The notes under the pieces: model-generated
Seen by the model: the letters and a program-made list of their open reading frames with translations, nothing else
Told to the model about the DNA's origin: nothing
The model's database searches: none
Assembly: GCF_900109265.1 (NCBI RefSeq)
Contig: NZ_FNZM01000002.1
Location: 186,001 to 250,000 of the forward strand
Reading direction: 5' to 3'
Origin: Paraburkholderia tropica
GTDB lineage: Bacteria; Pseudomonadota; Gammaproteobacteria; Burkholderiales; Burkholderiaceae
DNA length: 64,000 nucleotides
Part shown: positions 26,366 to 38,976 of the stretch, in pieces
Layout: every line of letters starts with the position of its first letter
How positions within the stretch are numbered: the stretch's first letter is position 1
Translations under genes and position numbers: made by a program

Positions 26366-26779
26366 TCATGACAAATGGCGGGCAAGCGCCCAGCGGTAAC
26401 CGTCGAGGTCCTCGACCTGGGCGAAACGGTCGCCCCAGAACTGGTCTTGTGGTTCGCTCAACGATTTGGCGCCGGCTGCGAGCGAGCGCGCATACACCGC
26501 GTCGACGTCGTCGACATACAGATAAAAGGATTGGGGAGCGATGGTGTTCGAGCTTTTGGGCGTGTGCGCCGTCGAGCCGAACGCGCCTTCGGGCGCAAAC
26601 ATCACGATCAGCTGATCGTGATAGGTCATTTCCACGTGCATGACCGCGCCGTCGTCCTCGACACTGTCGCGTACCGCAAAGCCGAATGCCGCCACGAAAA
26701 AGGCGATCGCGGCGCGCGCATCGCGCACCGTCAGATACGGCGTCAGCCACGGCACACCGGCGGGGCGGGGTGGGGTCAT
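26366..26779 (-). CDS. VOC/glyoxalase-like (PhnB-type) protein
   Basis: This is a small vicinal-oxygen-chelate fold protein (137 aa) with two beta-alpha-beta-beta-beta halves. The N-terminal L-T-P-Y-L-T-V-R-D-A-R-A-A-I-A-F-F and C-terminal W-G-D-R-F-A-Q-V-E-D-L-D-G-Y-R-W resemble PhnB-like glyoxalase/bleomycin-resistance family proteins. The substrate is unknown. GGAGAG directly upstream supports ATG 26779. It probably shares a transcript with rsmE. Confidence 0.8.
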   Translation of the reverse strand: MTPPRPAGVPWLTPYLTVRDARAAIAFFVAAFGFAVRDSVEDDGAVMHVEMTYHDQLIVMFAPEGAFGSTAHTPKSSNTIAPQSFYLYVDDVDAVYARSLAAGAKSLSEPQDQFWGDRFAQVEDLDGYRWALARHLS

Positions 26780-26882
26780 CGAGTCTCTCCAGATTCGGTT
26801 CGGGCAAGGACCTGGGTGGGCGGATTTCGGCGGGTACGCAAAAAAGTGTAAGGAACCCAGCGATTCTCCAACGTCACACCTG

Positions 26883-27746
26883 CTAAAGCTGTAGGAATTG
26901 GCCTAGTTTATCGCGCGCCATCCGGGGTGCGACCAGGAGTGCCCCGTGGATCTGCGCGTCGTAGAAGCGCAGTTCCTCGATCTGGCGCGCGGCGAGGCGC
27001 GTTTCGATCGCGGCGGCGTCCATCGTCATCGGATCGAGACGGTCGCTTGCCACCGCCATCAGCCAGAACGCGCCGTAAAGCGGCACGTAGGCGCCGAGCG
27101 GGCGCACCCGCGCGAACGCGCCACGCAATCCGGCCAGCAGCGCGCCGATGCGCGCGGCGTGATGATACGGCGCGCCCAGATGCAAGGAAACCAGCGCATC
27201 GTCGTTCATCACGCGTTTGAGCGCGGCGTAGAACGCGGCAGTGTACAGGCCCGCGGCGGGCGAGTCGGGCGGCGTCAGATCGAACACGACCAGATCGAAC
27301 CGTTCTTCGGCGCGCGCGACGAAGTCGGCGGCGTCGCCGATCACCAGTTCCACGCGCGGGTCGTCGAAGGCGCCGCCGCGCACGTCCGGCAGATAGTCGC
27401 CGGTCAGCCGCACGACGTCCGGATCGAGTTCGGCCACCACGATGCGCTCGATGTCCGGATGACGCAGCAACTGGCGCGCCGCGCCGCCGTCGCCGCCGCC
27501 CAGCACGAGCGCCGCGCGCGGCGCGGGATGCGTGAGCGCGGCCACGTGCGTCATGCACTCGTGATAGATGAATTCGTCGCCGGCCGAGGTCATCGGGCGG
27601 CCGTCCAGCGTGAACAGGCAGCCGAGCTGCGGCGTGTCCCAGACCTCGATGTGCTGCCAGACCGAATCGGCGGCGGCGAGCAGGCGCGCGCCGGGGAAGC
27701 CGTATTCGGCGTCGGCGGCGGGGCGGAAGACGAGCGGAGCGGTCAC
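26883..27746 (-). CDS. SpeE-like polyamine aminopropyltransferase homologue
   Basis: This protein (287 aa, GTG start, the only possible start after an in-frame TAG) has the spermidine synthase fold: G-R-P-M-T-S...D-E-F-I-Y-H-E, the decarboxylated-SAM loop L-G-G-G-D-G-G-A-A-R and V-A-E-L-D-P. At the catalytic loop, where SpeE has D-S-T-D-P, this protein has D156-L-T-P-P-D161. The proton-abstracting Asp therefore seems replaced by Pro159, with an Asp two residues later. It may be a catalytically altered aminopropyltransferase or a SAM-binding relative. No speD (SAM decarboxylase) is nearby. Confidence 0.8.
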   Translation of the reverse strand: MTAPLVFRPAADAEYGFPGARLLAAADSVWQHIEVWDTPQLGCLFTLDGRPMTSAGDEFIYHECMTHVAALTHPAPRAALVLGGGDGGAARQLLRHPDIERIVVAELDPDVVRLTGDYLPDVRGGAFDDPRVELVIGDAADFVARAEERFDLVVFDLTPPDSPAAGLYTAAFYAALKRVMNDDALVSLHLGAPYHHAARIGALLAGLRGAFARVRPLGAYVPLYGAFWLMAVASDRLDPMTMDAAAIETRLAARQIEELRFYDAQIHGALLVAPRMARDKLGQFLQL

Positions 27747-28278
27747 GGCGGAGTCGAGGCGATCGGTGCGGATTCGTTTCTAAAAGCGATGCGACCCTAT
27801 GGAGAGCAGGGCGAGCGTGGTGCACTGGCCGAACCCGGCAGGCAGGCGCGAATCAGGGCGACATCGGCATCTGTCGCAATTATAAAGGCGGCTGGCGTGC
27901 GGCCCGCCGCCGCGTGCTGGGCGCCGCCGTGTGCCGGCAGGCGAGGCCGAGCTGCCGCCGAGTTGCCGCCGATTGCCGCGCCGCAACGTCGCCGCGTCAT
28001 AGCGCAACGTCGATCGCGTCATAACAGGGTCCAATCGCCGCGTGCCAGAGTTTGATCCTGCTCCTGCCGATCCGGGAAAATCCCCATGATCTGCTAGAAT
28101 GTCCGCCTTTGCAGCCCTGTCCGTTTGCTCTGGCCGTTTGCGTCTACCTGGCGCCGCATCGCGCGCCGGAGCGGGCGTTTGCCGAGCTTCCGGAAGTCTC
28201 GCTGCTGTGCGCGATCCGCAAACCGTTTCATCGTTTGCCCGCCCACGCCGCTTTTTGCACTCGATCCCCGGACTCGAC
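27747..28278. promoter_or_regulatory. Divergent region between the SpeE-like gene and tkt
   Basis: This 532-bp gap contains a near-tandem repeat, CGCAACGTCG..CGCGTCATA (27982-28001 and 28003-28023), and short GCCGCC-rich repeats at about 27951-27980. TAGAAT at 28095-28100 is a candidate -10 for tkt with no good -35. The tkt frame stays open back to 28099, but the family N-terminus and ATG 28279 argue that the upstream stretch is leader. Confidence 0.4.
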
Positions 28279-30321
28279 ATGACGACCTCGTCCTCCGCCT
28301 CCCCCGCTACCACCTCGTTGATGGCCAACGCGATCCGCGCGCTGTCCATGGACGCCGTTCAGCAAGCGAATTCCGGCCACCCCGGCATGCCCATGGGCAT
28401 GGCCGAGATCGCCGTCGCGCTGTGGGCGCGCCATCTGCGCCACAACCCGACGAACCCGCACTGGAACGACCGCGACCGCTTCGTGCTGTCGAACGGCCAC
28501 GGCTCCATGCTGCTGTACTCGTTGCTGCATCTGACCGGCTACGATCTGCCGATCGAAGAGCTGAAGAACTTCCGCCAGATGCACTCGAAGACGCCGGGTC
28601 ACCCGGAATTCGGCATCACGCCGGGCGTCGAAACCACGACCGGCCCGCTCGGCCAGGGTCTGGCGAACGCGGTCGGCATGGCGCTGGCCGAAGCGCTGCT
28701 CGCCGCCGAGTTCAACAAGGCCGACGCGAAGATCGTCGACCACCACACCTATGTGTTCCTCGGCGACGGCTGCCTGATGGAAGGCATCTCGCACGAAGCC
28801 TGCTCGCTCGCCGGCACGCTCAAGCTGAACAAGCTGATCGCGCTGTACGACGACAACGGCATCTCGATCGACGGCCACGTCGAGCACTGGTTCCACGACG
28901 ACACCCCGAAGCGTTTCGAAGCCTACGGCTGGAACGTGATCGCGGACGTGAACGGTCATGACGTCGACGCCGTCGACGCGGCCATCGCCCAGGCGAAGGC
29001 ATCGGACAAGCCCACGCTGATCTGCTGCAAGACGCAGATCGGTCACGGCGCGCCGACCAAGGCCGGCGGTCACGACGTGCACGGCGCGCCGCTCGGCGCC
29101 GAAGAAATCGCCAAGTGGCGCGAAGCGGCGGGCTGGAAGTGGGAGCCCTTCGTCGTGCCGCAGGAAGTCTACGCAGACTGGGATTCGAAGGCCACGGGCG
29201 CGAAGCTCGAAGGCGAATGGAACGAATCGTTCGGCGCGTACAAGTCGAAATATCCGCAGGAAGCCGCCGAATTCGAGCGCCGCATGGCCGGCAAGCTGCC
29301 CGCCGACTGGGCGCAGAAGGCTGCCGCGATCGTCGCGGGCGCGGACTCGCGCAAGGAAACCGTCGCGACCCGCAAGGCGTCGCAGCAAGCCATCGAAGGT
29401 CTCGCCGCAGCGCTGCCCGAACTGCTCGGCGGCTCGGCCGACCTGACCGGCTCGAACCTCACGAACTGGAAGGCTTCGAAGCCCGTGCGCGCCGCCAAGG
29501 CAGGCGAAGCCGGCATCGAGTGGGGCAACCACGTCAACTACGGCGTGCGTGAGTTCGGCATGAGCGCCGCACTCAACGGCATCGTGCTGCACGGCGGCTA
29601 CAAGGCTTTCGGCGGCACCTTCCTGACGTTCTCGGACTACAGCCGCAACGCGCTGCGCGTCGCCGCGCTGATGAAGTGCCCGTCGATCTTCGTGTTCACG
29701 CACGACTCGATCGGCCTCGGCGAAGACGGCCCGACGCACCAGTCGATCGAACAGGTCCCGAGCCTGCGCCTGATCCCGAACATGACGCTCTGGCGTCCGG
29801 CCGACACGGTGGAAACCGCCGTGGCCTGGACCGAGTCGATCGCGCATCAAGGCCCGTCGTCGCTGATCTTCAGCCGTCAGAACCTGCAGTTCAACGAACG
29901 CACCGACGCGCAGATCGCCAACATCGCCAAGGGCGGTTACGTGCTGAAGGACTGGAACGACGACATCCCGAGCCGCAAGATCATCCTGATCGCCACGGGT
30001 TCGGAAGTCGAACTGGCGATGAAGGCCGTCGAAGCGCTGCAGCGCGAAGGCATCGGCGCCCGCGTCGTGTCCATGCCGTCGACCAACGTGTTCGACCGTC
30101 AGGACGCCGAGTACAAGGAGCGCGTGCTGCCCAAGGGCGTGCGCCGCGTCGCGATCGAAGCCGCGCAGACCGACTTCTGGCGCAAGTACGTCGGCCTCGA
30201 AGGCGGGGTGGTCGGGATCGACACCTTCGGCGAATCGGCCCCGGCTGGCGTGCTGTTCAAGCACTTCGGCTTCACGGTCGAGAACGTCGTCGCGACGGCC
30301 AAGGCCGCGCTGGACAACTAA
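28279..30321 (+). CDS. tkt: Transketolase
   Basis: This thiamine-diphosphate enzyme (680 aa; E. coli TktA has 663) belongs to the pentose phosphate pathway. It has [10 protein letters not shown] near the N-terminus, the ThDP motif [12 protein letters not shown] followed by D-D-N, and R-E-F-G-M in the pyrimidine domain. ATG 28279 fits the family start (about 15 residues before L-M-A-N-A-I-R-A-L). gapA follows in the same direction after 143 bp, linking pentose phosphate and lower glycolysis as in many beta-proteobacteria. Confidence 0.96.
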   Translation: MTTSSSASPATTSLMANAIRALSMDAVQQANSGHPGMPMGMAEIAVALWARHLRHNPTNPHWNDRDRFVLSNGHGSMLLYSLLHLTGYDLPIEELKNFRQMHSKTPGHPEFGITPGVETTTGPLGQGLANAVGMALAEALLAAEFNKADAKIVDHHTYVFLGDGCLMEGISHEACSLAGTLKLNKLIALYDDNGISIDGHVEHWFHDDTPKRFEAYGWNVIADVNGHDVDAVDAAIAQAKASDKPTLICCKTQIGHGAPTKAGGHDVHGAPLGAEEIAKWREAAGWKWEPFVVPQEVYADWDSKATGAKLEGEWNESFGAYKSKYPQEAAEFERRMAGKLPADWAQKAAAIVAGADSRKETVATRKASQQAIEGLAAALPELLGGSADLTGSNLTNWKASKPVRAAKAGEAGIEWGNHVNYGVREFGMSAALNGIVLHGGYKAFGGTFLTFSDYSRNALRVAALMKCPSIFVFTHDSIGLGEDGPTHQSIEQVPSLRLIPNMTLWRPADTVETAVAWTESIAHQGPSSLIFSRQNLQFNERTDAQIANIAKGGYVLKDWNDDIPSRKIILIATGSEVELAMKAVEALQREGIGARVVSMPSTNVFDRQDAEYKERVLPKGVRRVAIEAAQTDFWRKYVGLEGGVVGIDTFGESAPAGVLFKHFGFTVENVVATAKAALDN

Positions 30322-30332
30322 GCATGCTTCAC

Positions 30333-30365
30333 ACGGGCTCGCCGCCTACCAGACGGCGGGCCCGT
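30333..30365 (+). terminator. Hairpin after tkt
   Basis: ACGGGCTCGCCG (30333-30344) pairs with CGGCGGGCCCGT (30354-30365), 12 bp with one G-U pair. Only a short T run follows, so termination may be partial and gapA could be reached by read-through. Confidence 0.6.
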
Positions 30366-30464
30366 TTGCCGTGTGCGCCCCGCAGCGTCGCGCTCGCACG
30401 CGACGGCGAACGGAGCGGCCGCACGGCGTCCGTCTCAGAATTTTTAACCATCAGGAGATGAACC

Positions 30465-31475
30465 ATGACGATTCGCGTCGCTATCAACGGCTATGGCCGT
30501 ATCGGCCGTAACACGCTTCGCGCGTTCTACGAGAACGGCAAGAAGCACGACATCCAGATCGTGGCGATCAACGACCTGGGTGACGCGAAGACCAACGCGC
30601 ATCTGACGCAATACGACACGGCTCACGGCAAGTTCCCGGGCGAAGTCAGCGTCGACGGCGACTACCTCGTCGTCAACGGCGACCGTATCCGCGTGCTGGC
30701 CAACCGCAACCCGGCAGAACTGCCGTGGGGCGAGCTGGGCGTCGACATCGTGTTCGAATGCACGGGCTTCTTCACGACCAAGGAAAAGGCGAGCGCCCAC
30801 CTGAAGGGCGGCGCAAAGAAGGTCATCATCTCGGCGCCGGGCGGTAAGGACGTCGACGCGACCATCGTCTACGGCGTGAACCACAACGTGCTGAAGGCTT
30901 CGGACACGGTCATCTCGAACGCATCGTGCACGACGAACTGCCTCGCGCCGCTCGTCAAGCCGCTGAACGACAAGATCGGCCTCGAAACCGGTCTGATGAC
31001 GACGATCCACGCCTACACGAACGACCAGGTTCTGACGGACGTGTACCACGAAGACCTGCGCCGCGCGCGCTCGGCCACGCACAGCCAGATCCCGGCGAAG
31101 ACGGGCGCGGCATCGGCTGTCGGCCTCGTGCTGCCGGAACTGAACGGCAAGCTGGACGGTTACGCGATCCGCGTCCCGACCATCAACGTGTCGATCGTCG
31201 ACCTGTCGTTCATCGCCAAGCGCGACACGACCGTCGAAGAAGTCAACGCGATCATGAAGGAAGCCTCGGAAGGCGCGCTCAAGGGCATCCTGGGCTACAA
31301 CACCGCACCGCTGGTGTCGATCGACTTCAACCACAACCCGGCATCGTCGACGTTCGACTCGACGCTCACGAAGGTCTCGGGCCGCCTGGTCAAGGTGTCG
31401 AGCTGGTACGACAACGAGTGGGGCTTCTCGAACCGCATGCTGGACACGGCAGTGGCGCTCGCGAACGCGAAGTAA
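30465..31475 (+). CDS. gapA: Glyceraldehyde-3-phosphate dehydrogenase (type I)
   Basis: This is a homotetrameric glycolytic GAPDH (336 aa). It has the N-terminal Rossmann motif I-N-G-Y-G-R-I-G-R and the active-site [22 protein letters not shown] lies near the end. Asp is present at the N-D-L position typical of NAD-dependent enzymes. AGGAG precedes the ATG. A strong terminator follows. Confidence 0.97.
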   Translation: MTIRVAINGYGRIGRNTLRAFYENGKKHDIQIVAINDLGDAKTNAHLTQYDTAHGKFPGEVSVDGDYLVVNGDRIRVLANRNPAELPWGELGVDIVFECTGFFTTKEKASAHLKGGAKKVIISAPGGKDVDATIVYGVNHNVLKASDTVISNASCTTNCLAPLVKPLNDKIGLETGLMTTIHAYTNDQVLTDVYHEDLRRARSATHSQIPAKTGAASAVGLVLPELNGKLDGYAIRVPTINVSIVDLSFIAKRDTTVEEVNAIMKEASEGALKGILGYNTAPLVSIDFNHNPASSTFDSTLTKVSGRLVKVSSWYDNEWGFSNRMLDTAVALANAK

Positions 31476-31491
31476 GTACGCTCGCTGGACG

Positions 31492-31519
31492 AAAAACCGC
31501 CCTTCGGGGCGGTTTTTTT
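31492..31519 (+). terminator. Intrinsic terminator of gapA
   Basis: AAAAACCGCCC (31492-31502) pairs with GGGCGGTTTTT (from 31507) around a TTCG tetraloop, with seven T at the end. Confidence 0.92.
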
Positions 31520-31597
31520 ACGCCGGCGCGTGGCGTGCGCGCCACGAGAATCTGGCTAATGATTGCCGCGACCGCGCAAAACATTACCGGATAAAAC

Positions 31598-31627
31598 AAA
31601 AACGCCACGGCGAAGCGTGGCGTTTTT
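31598..31627. terminator. Bidirectional terminator between gapA and fur
   Basis: AAAAACGCCACG (31598-31609) pairs with CGTGGCGTTTTT (31616-31627). The A and T tracts let it act for the minus-strand fur gene and as a back-up for gapA. Confidence 0.88.
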
Positions 31628-31686
31628 CCGCGATAAGCGGTGCATGAGCGGTATGCCGGGCGCGCCCGGGCATACCGTGAGCACGC

Positions 31687-32115
31687 TCAATGCTTGCGGT
31701 GCGGGCAGTTTTCCTTCGTGCACGCGCCGTAAAGCGCAAGCGCGTGCTCCTGCAGCTTGAAGCCGCGCTCGTTGGCGATCATCTGCTGGCGTTTCTCGAT
31801 TTCGGGGTCGAAGAATTCCTCGACGATGCCGCAATCGAGGCACACCAGGTGGTCGTGGTGGCTGCCTTCGTTGAGTTCGAAGACGGCTTTGCCCGACTCG
31901 AAGTTGCTGCGCGTGAGCAGGCCTGCCTGCTCGAACTGCGTGAGCACGCGGTAGACCGTGGCGAGGCCGATGTCGAGCTCCTCGTTCAGCAGGTTGCGGT
32001 ACACGTCTTCCGCCGTCAGGTGGCGTACCGGGCTGTGCTGAAAAATCTCCAGGATCTTGAGGCGCGGCAGCGTCGCCTTCAGACCGATGTTCTTGAGATC
32101 GGTTGGATTGGTCAT
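31687..32115 (-). CDS. fur: Ferric uptake regulator
   Basis: Fur (142 aa) is the Fe(II)-sensing repressor. It has the winged-helix region with A-T-V-Y-R-V-L (52-58), the metal-site H-H-D-H (86-89), C-x-x-C at 92/95 and a second cysteine pair at 132/137, as in structural-zinc Fur proteins. It is divergent from bamE, as in many beta-proteobacteria. The 136-bp divergent region shows no clear Fur box that I can assign. Confidence 0.96.
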   Translation of the reverse strand: MTNPTDLKNIGLKATLPRLKILEIFQHSPVRHLTAEDVYRNLLNEELDIGLATVYRVLTQFEQAGLLTRSNFESGKAVFELNEGSHHDHLVCLDCGIVEEFFDPEIEKRQQMIANERGFKLQEHALALYGACTKENCPHRKH

Positions 32116-32251
32116 GACGATAAGTCCCTGGAGTACAATGCTAGGTTCTTATGTTAATGCGTTTTTGCCGTTCCGGGCATTTTCGGCAGAACTTCGAACG
32201 AACTTCTACAGAATACGCGCGGCTTCGCGACAAGCCCGCACGGTGAGGGAA

Positions 32252-33184
32252 ATGATTCCAGAATTCACAACGATCGGCCGCCGTCTGAGCGGCAGCCGCG
32301 TGGCGTGCACCCTGCTGGCCGCTGCCGCGTTCGCAACCCTCGGGGGCTGCAAGACCTATGACGGCGTGACGCAGCGCATCGCGCAGAGCATTACGCCGTA
32401 CCGCATCACCATCGTGCAAGGCAACTTCGTTTCGAGCGAAATGGCCGCCCAGATGCATGTGGGCATGTCGCGCGCCGAGGTCAAGCAACTGCTTGGCACG
32501 CCGCTGCTCACCGACATGTTCCACGCGAACCGCTGGGACTACGTCTTCTACTTCAAGCGCGGCTCGACCGCAGTCGTCCAGCAGCGCGATTTCGTCGTGA
32601 TGTTCGAGGGCGACCGCGTGGCCAGCTGGTCGGGCGGCGAAGATCTGCCGTCGAATCTGGAACTGCTCGCCGAAATCGACGGCGACAAATCGGGCAAGAA
32701 GGCCAAGGCCGCTGCGGCTGCCGCTGCTTCTGGCGCGTCGGGCGCCACGGCTGCGTCGCTGGCGCCGGCTGCCGGCAGCCCGGGCGCGTCGGCGCCGGCT
32801 GTCACCGACACGGCGCGCACGCCGTCGTCGGAACTCGGCACCGCCACCTCGCAACTGCCGCAGGACGCCAACGCGCAGGCCGCCGCCGCCGCGAACCGCG
32901 CCACGGAAGCGGTGCAAACGCCGGCCGGCGTGACGCCGTCGGTGCGCTCGGGTACGCCCACGTCGGCGGCGCTGCCGCCGAACGTCGGCACGATGCCCTC
33001 GCAGGTCCAGCTGCGCCGTCAGCCGCCGCCGCAGATCCAGGGCGTGCCGCCGTCGAATCCGGTCGGTCCGACCGCGGGCGCACAAGGCACCGGCGACACG
33101 AATCCGCCGCCGCCGTCGCAAAACGCGCCGCTGACCGCGCCGCCCACCGTGCCCGCCTCGGGCGCCGCGGCCACGGGCAACTGA
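32252..33184 (+). CDS. bamE: BamE/OmlA outer-membrane assembly lipoprotein with long tail
   Basis: BamE is a lipoprotein of the beta-barrel assembly machine. The lipobox L-G-G-C places the lipidated Cys at residue 33. The BamE domain (about 50-150) has the V-Q-G-N-F-V-S and M-S-R-A-E-V-K-Q-L-L-G-T-P-L-L motifs. GAGGGA supports ATG 32252 (310 aa). E. coli BamE has about 113 aa; here a tail of about 160 residues rich in Ala, Pro, Thr and Gly extends the protein and is probably disordered in the periplasm. It is divergent from fur and upstream of dapB. Confidence 0.92.
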   Translation: MIPEFTTIGRRLSGSRVACTLLAAAAFATLGGCKTYDGVTQRIAQSITPYRITIVQGNFVSSEMAAQMHVGMSRAEVKQLLGTPLLTDMFHANRWDYVFYFKRGSTAVVQQRDFVVMFEGDRVASWSGGEDLPSNLELLAEIDGDKSGKKAKAAAAAAASGASGATAASLAPAAGSPGASAPAVTDTARTPSSELGTATSQLPQDANAQAAAAANRATEAVQTPAGVTPSVRSGTPTSAALPPNVGTMPSQVQLRRQPPPQIQGVPPSNPVGPTAGAQGTGDTNPPPPSQNAPLTAPPTVPASGAAATGN

Positions 33185-33283
33185 TCGCGCGGTCCGACGG
33201 CGCAGCGCGTCGCGCGGTCCGCCGCGCGGTGCGTCGTATCGGACAATTCGTACGGGCGTAGCGCCTCGCGCTGCGCCTCTCCT

Positions 33284-33309
33284 CGGCGGCTTCGGCCGCC
33301 GCGTTTTTT
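33284..33309 (+). terminator. Intrinsic terminator after bamE
   Basis: CGGCGGC (33284-33290) and GCCGCCG (33295-33301) flank a TTCG loop; six T follow at 33304-33309. Confidence 0.82.
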
Positions 33310-33375
33310 GGTGGTGGCCGCGCGCGGTGTGTCCCGTGCGCGGACTCGGCCAGTTTCACGTTTGCAGGGACCGTC

Positions 33376-34173
33376 ATGAAAATCGCAATCGCCGGCGCAT
33401 CGGGCCGCATGGGCCGCATGCTCATCGAAGCCGTTCTCAACTCGCCTGACTGCACGCTCTCGGGCGCGCTCGTCCGCACGGGCTCGTCCGCCCTCGGCCA
33501 GGACGCGGGCGCGTTCCTCGGCAAGCAAACCGGCGTGCAGATCACCGACGACATCGAACAGGTCTTCGCGCAGAGCGACTGTCTGATCGACTTCACGCGC
33601 CCCGAGGGCACGCTCGTGCACCTGGAAGCCGCGCAGCGCCACGGCGTGAAGATGGTGATCGGCACGACCGGCTTCGACGCGCAGCAGAAGGCGCAGCTCG
33701 GCGCCGCCGCGCAGAAGGTCGGCGTGGTGTTCGCCGCGAACATGAGCGTGGGCGTGAACGTCACGCTCAAGCTGCTCGAATACGCCGCGCAGTTCTTCGA
33801 CAAGGGCTACGACATCGAGATCATCGAGGCGCACCATCGCCACAAGGTCGACGCGCCCTCGGGTACCGCGCTTGCGATGGGCGAAGCCGTGGCGCACGCG
33901 CTCGGCCGCAATCTCGACGACTGCGCCGTGTACGGCCGCAACGGCGTGACCGGCGAGCGCGATCCGTCGACCATCGGGTTTTCGGCGATTCGCGGCGGCG
34001 ACATCGTCGGCGACCATACGGTGCTGTTCGCGGGCATCGGCGAGCGCATCGAGATCACGCACAAGTCTTCGAGCCGCCTGTCGTACGCGCAAGGCAGCGT
34101 GCGCGCCGCGCTGTTTCTGCAGGACAAGGCAAGCGGCCTGTACGATATGCAGGACGTGCTCGGCCTGCGCTGA
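33376..34173 (+). CDS. dapB: 4-hydroxy-tetrahydrodipicolinate reductase
   Basis: DapB (265 aa) reduces the dihydrodipicolinate precursor in lysine and meso-diaminopimelate synthesis. The NAD(P) motif G-A-S-G-R-M-G is at the N-terminus, and the catalytic [15 protein letters not shown] is in the substrate domain. exbB follows after 46 bp on the same strand and may be co-transcribed. Confidence 0.96.
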   Translation: MKIAIAGASGRMGRMLIEAVLNSPDCTLSGALVRTGSSALGQDAGAFLGKQTGVQITDDIEQVFAQSDCLIDFTRPEGTLVHLEAAQRHGVKMVIGTTGFDAQQKAQLGAAAQKVGVVFAANMSVGVNVTLKLLEYAAQFFDKGYDIEIIEAHHRHKVDAPSGTALAMGEAVAHALGRNLDDCAVYGRNGVTGERDPSTIGFSAIRGGDIVGDHTVLFAGIGERIEITHKSSSRLSYAQGSVRAALFLQDKASGLYDMQDVLGLR

Positions 34174-34219
34174 GCGAACCTGACACCAACGCGGCAGTCC
34201 CGCCGCGAGACGAGGGCCG

Positions 34220-34954
34220 ATGGCAGCGAGTTCCGGAGTCATCCACTATCTGCAGACGAGCGACGCCGTCACCCACGCGGTCGCGTGGGTGTTGCTGGCC
34301 ATGTCGATCGCGAGCTGGTGTTTTCTGATCGTCAAAAGCTGGATGCTGGTGCGCGCGAAGCGCCAGGGGCCGCGCGCCGTGGCGCGCTTTTGGCAAGCGC
34401 ATTCGCTCGCCGAGGGCGTGAGCGCGATGCGTGCGGTCGACCGCGAGCGCGTGTTTTTGCCGCTCGCGCAAGCGACGCTCGCAGTCGTCGAATCCGACGC
34501 GCCCGGCGCCTTGCTGGCCCGCGTGGATCGCGGCGAGCGTGTGCTGCGCGCGCTGCGGGGCGCGCTTCAGGGCTCGCAACGGCGGCTGGAGTTCGGTCAG
34601 GTGCTGCTGGCTTCGGTGGGCAGCACGGCGCCGTTCGTCGGCCTGCTCGGCACCGTCTGGGGCATCTATCACGCGCTCGGCAGCATTGCCGCGAGCGGCC
34701 AGGCGATGATCGAAAACGTGGCCGGCCCGGTGGGCGAGGCGCTCATCATGACGGCCTTCGGCCTCGTCGTCGCGATTCCCGCGGTGCTCGCCTATAACGT
34801 GCTCGGCCGCCTCGTGCGCCAGATTTCCGACGATCTCGACGGCTTCGCGCACGATCTGCATGCTTACGCCTGCGCGCCGGACGACAGCGCCGCAGCGCGC
34901 GATCTCCCGCTGGCCGCGCGCAGCGAAGGCGTCACGCGCGCCGGGGCGCTTTGA
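34220..34954 (+). CDS. exbB: ExbB/TolQ-family proton channel
   Basis: This inner-membrane MotA/TolQ/ExbB protein (244 aa) has three hydrophobic segments: one near residues 17-40 and a pair in the C-terminal half. The family block S-T-A-P-F-V-G-L-L-G-T-V-W-G-I and the G-P-V-G-E-A-L-I-M-T-A-F-G-L motif are clear. With the ExbD-like gene 24 bp downstream it should form a proton-motive-force motor. No tonB or tol gene is adjacent, so its energised partner is unknown. Confidence 0.9.
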   Translation: MAASSGVIHYLQTSDAVTHAVAWVLLAMSIASWCFLIVKSWMLVRAKRQGPRAVARFWQAHSLAEGVSAMRAVDRERVFLPLAQATLAVVESDAPGALLARVDRGERVLRALRGALQGSQRRLEFGQVLLASVGSTAPFVGLLGTVWGIYHALGSIAASGQAMIENVAGPVGEALIMTAFGLVVAIPAVLAYNVLGRLVRQISDDLDGFAHDLHAYACAPDDSAAARDLPLAARSEGVTRAGAL

Positions 34955-34978
34955 AGCGCCGCTGACACGGAGGCACGC

Positions 34979-38261
<3,283 letters not shown>

Positions 38262-38341
38262 CGTGCCTCCCAGGCCGGCGCGCGCGTGCCAACGCACCGC
38301 GCGCCGGCCGAACTGAATCTGTCGCGAACCCAGGAGTCCAC

Positions 38342-38893
38342 GTGATTCGCAGATCGTTCCTGTTAGTGGCGAGCAGCGCCCTGATGCTCTCGGCGTGCGG
38401 TTTTCAGCTGCGCGGCGAGCAGAACTACGCGTTCAAGCGCCTTGCCATCGTCGGCGCGCCCCCGCCCGTGGCGGCGCGCCTCACGCGCATGATCGAAGGC
38501 GGCAGCGATTCGGTCGTGGTCGATTCCACGGCCAACGCCGACGCCGTGCTGCGCGTGGGCGAATCGCGCGGCTTCAGCACGCTGACGCTGAGCTCGCTCG
38601 GCGCTGTCGAGGAATACCAGGTCAACTATTCGCTCAACTACGCGCTGATGGCGCCGGACGGTTCGCCGCTGATCCGCCCGAGCACGATCGCGCTGAACCG
38701 CGCGATGACCTATAGCGACCAGTATTCGACCGCGAAGGTGACCGAGTCGGATCTGCTGTTCGCCGACATGCAGAACGACGCGGTCGATCAGCTCACGCGC
38801 CGCCTCGCGGTGCTCAAGACGCTGCATCCGACGGCTGATCAGGTCGTGCCGGGCGTTGCGCCGCGCGCGCCGCTGCCGCCGCCGCCGCTCTGA
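38342..38893 (+). CDS. lptE: LPS-assembly lipoprotein LptE
   Basis: LptE (183 aa) is the outer-membrane plug of the LptD translocon for lipopolysaccharide. The lipobox L-S-A-C gives the lipidated Cys at residue 19, directly followed by G-F-Q-L-R-G, the LptE hallmark. The start is GTG 38342, with AGGAG eight bases upstream. The C-terminus is a Pro-rich tail. The leuS-lptE-holA context supports the call. Confidence 0.94.
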   Translation: MIRRSFLLVASSALMLSACGFQLRGEQNYAFKRLAIVGAPPPVAARLTRMIEGGSDSVVVDSTANADAVLRVGESRGFSTLTLSSLGAVEEYQVNYSLNYALMAPDGSPLIRPSTIALNRAMTYSDQYSTAKVTESDLLFADMQNDAVDQLTRRLAVLKTLHPTADQVVPGVAPRAPLPPPPL

Positions 38894-38976
38894 TCGCCGG
38901 GTCGGTCACCGGGTCGATTCCTGCACGGATCGGCCCGCGCCGCCGCTGTTTTTGTTCTCCAACTAAAGCGCTCTTC

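Noticed and set aside
27982..28023. Two adjacent 20-21-bp direct repeats as a possible iteron or operator
   Set aside because: There are only two imperfect copies in a GC-rich spacer with no replication or regulatory gene nearby; probably slippage.
28099..28278. An extended N-terminus for transketolase
   Set aside because: The extra 60 residues are unlike the family, the region holds the candidate -10 box, and ATG 28279 gives the usual start.
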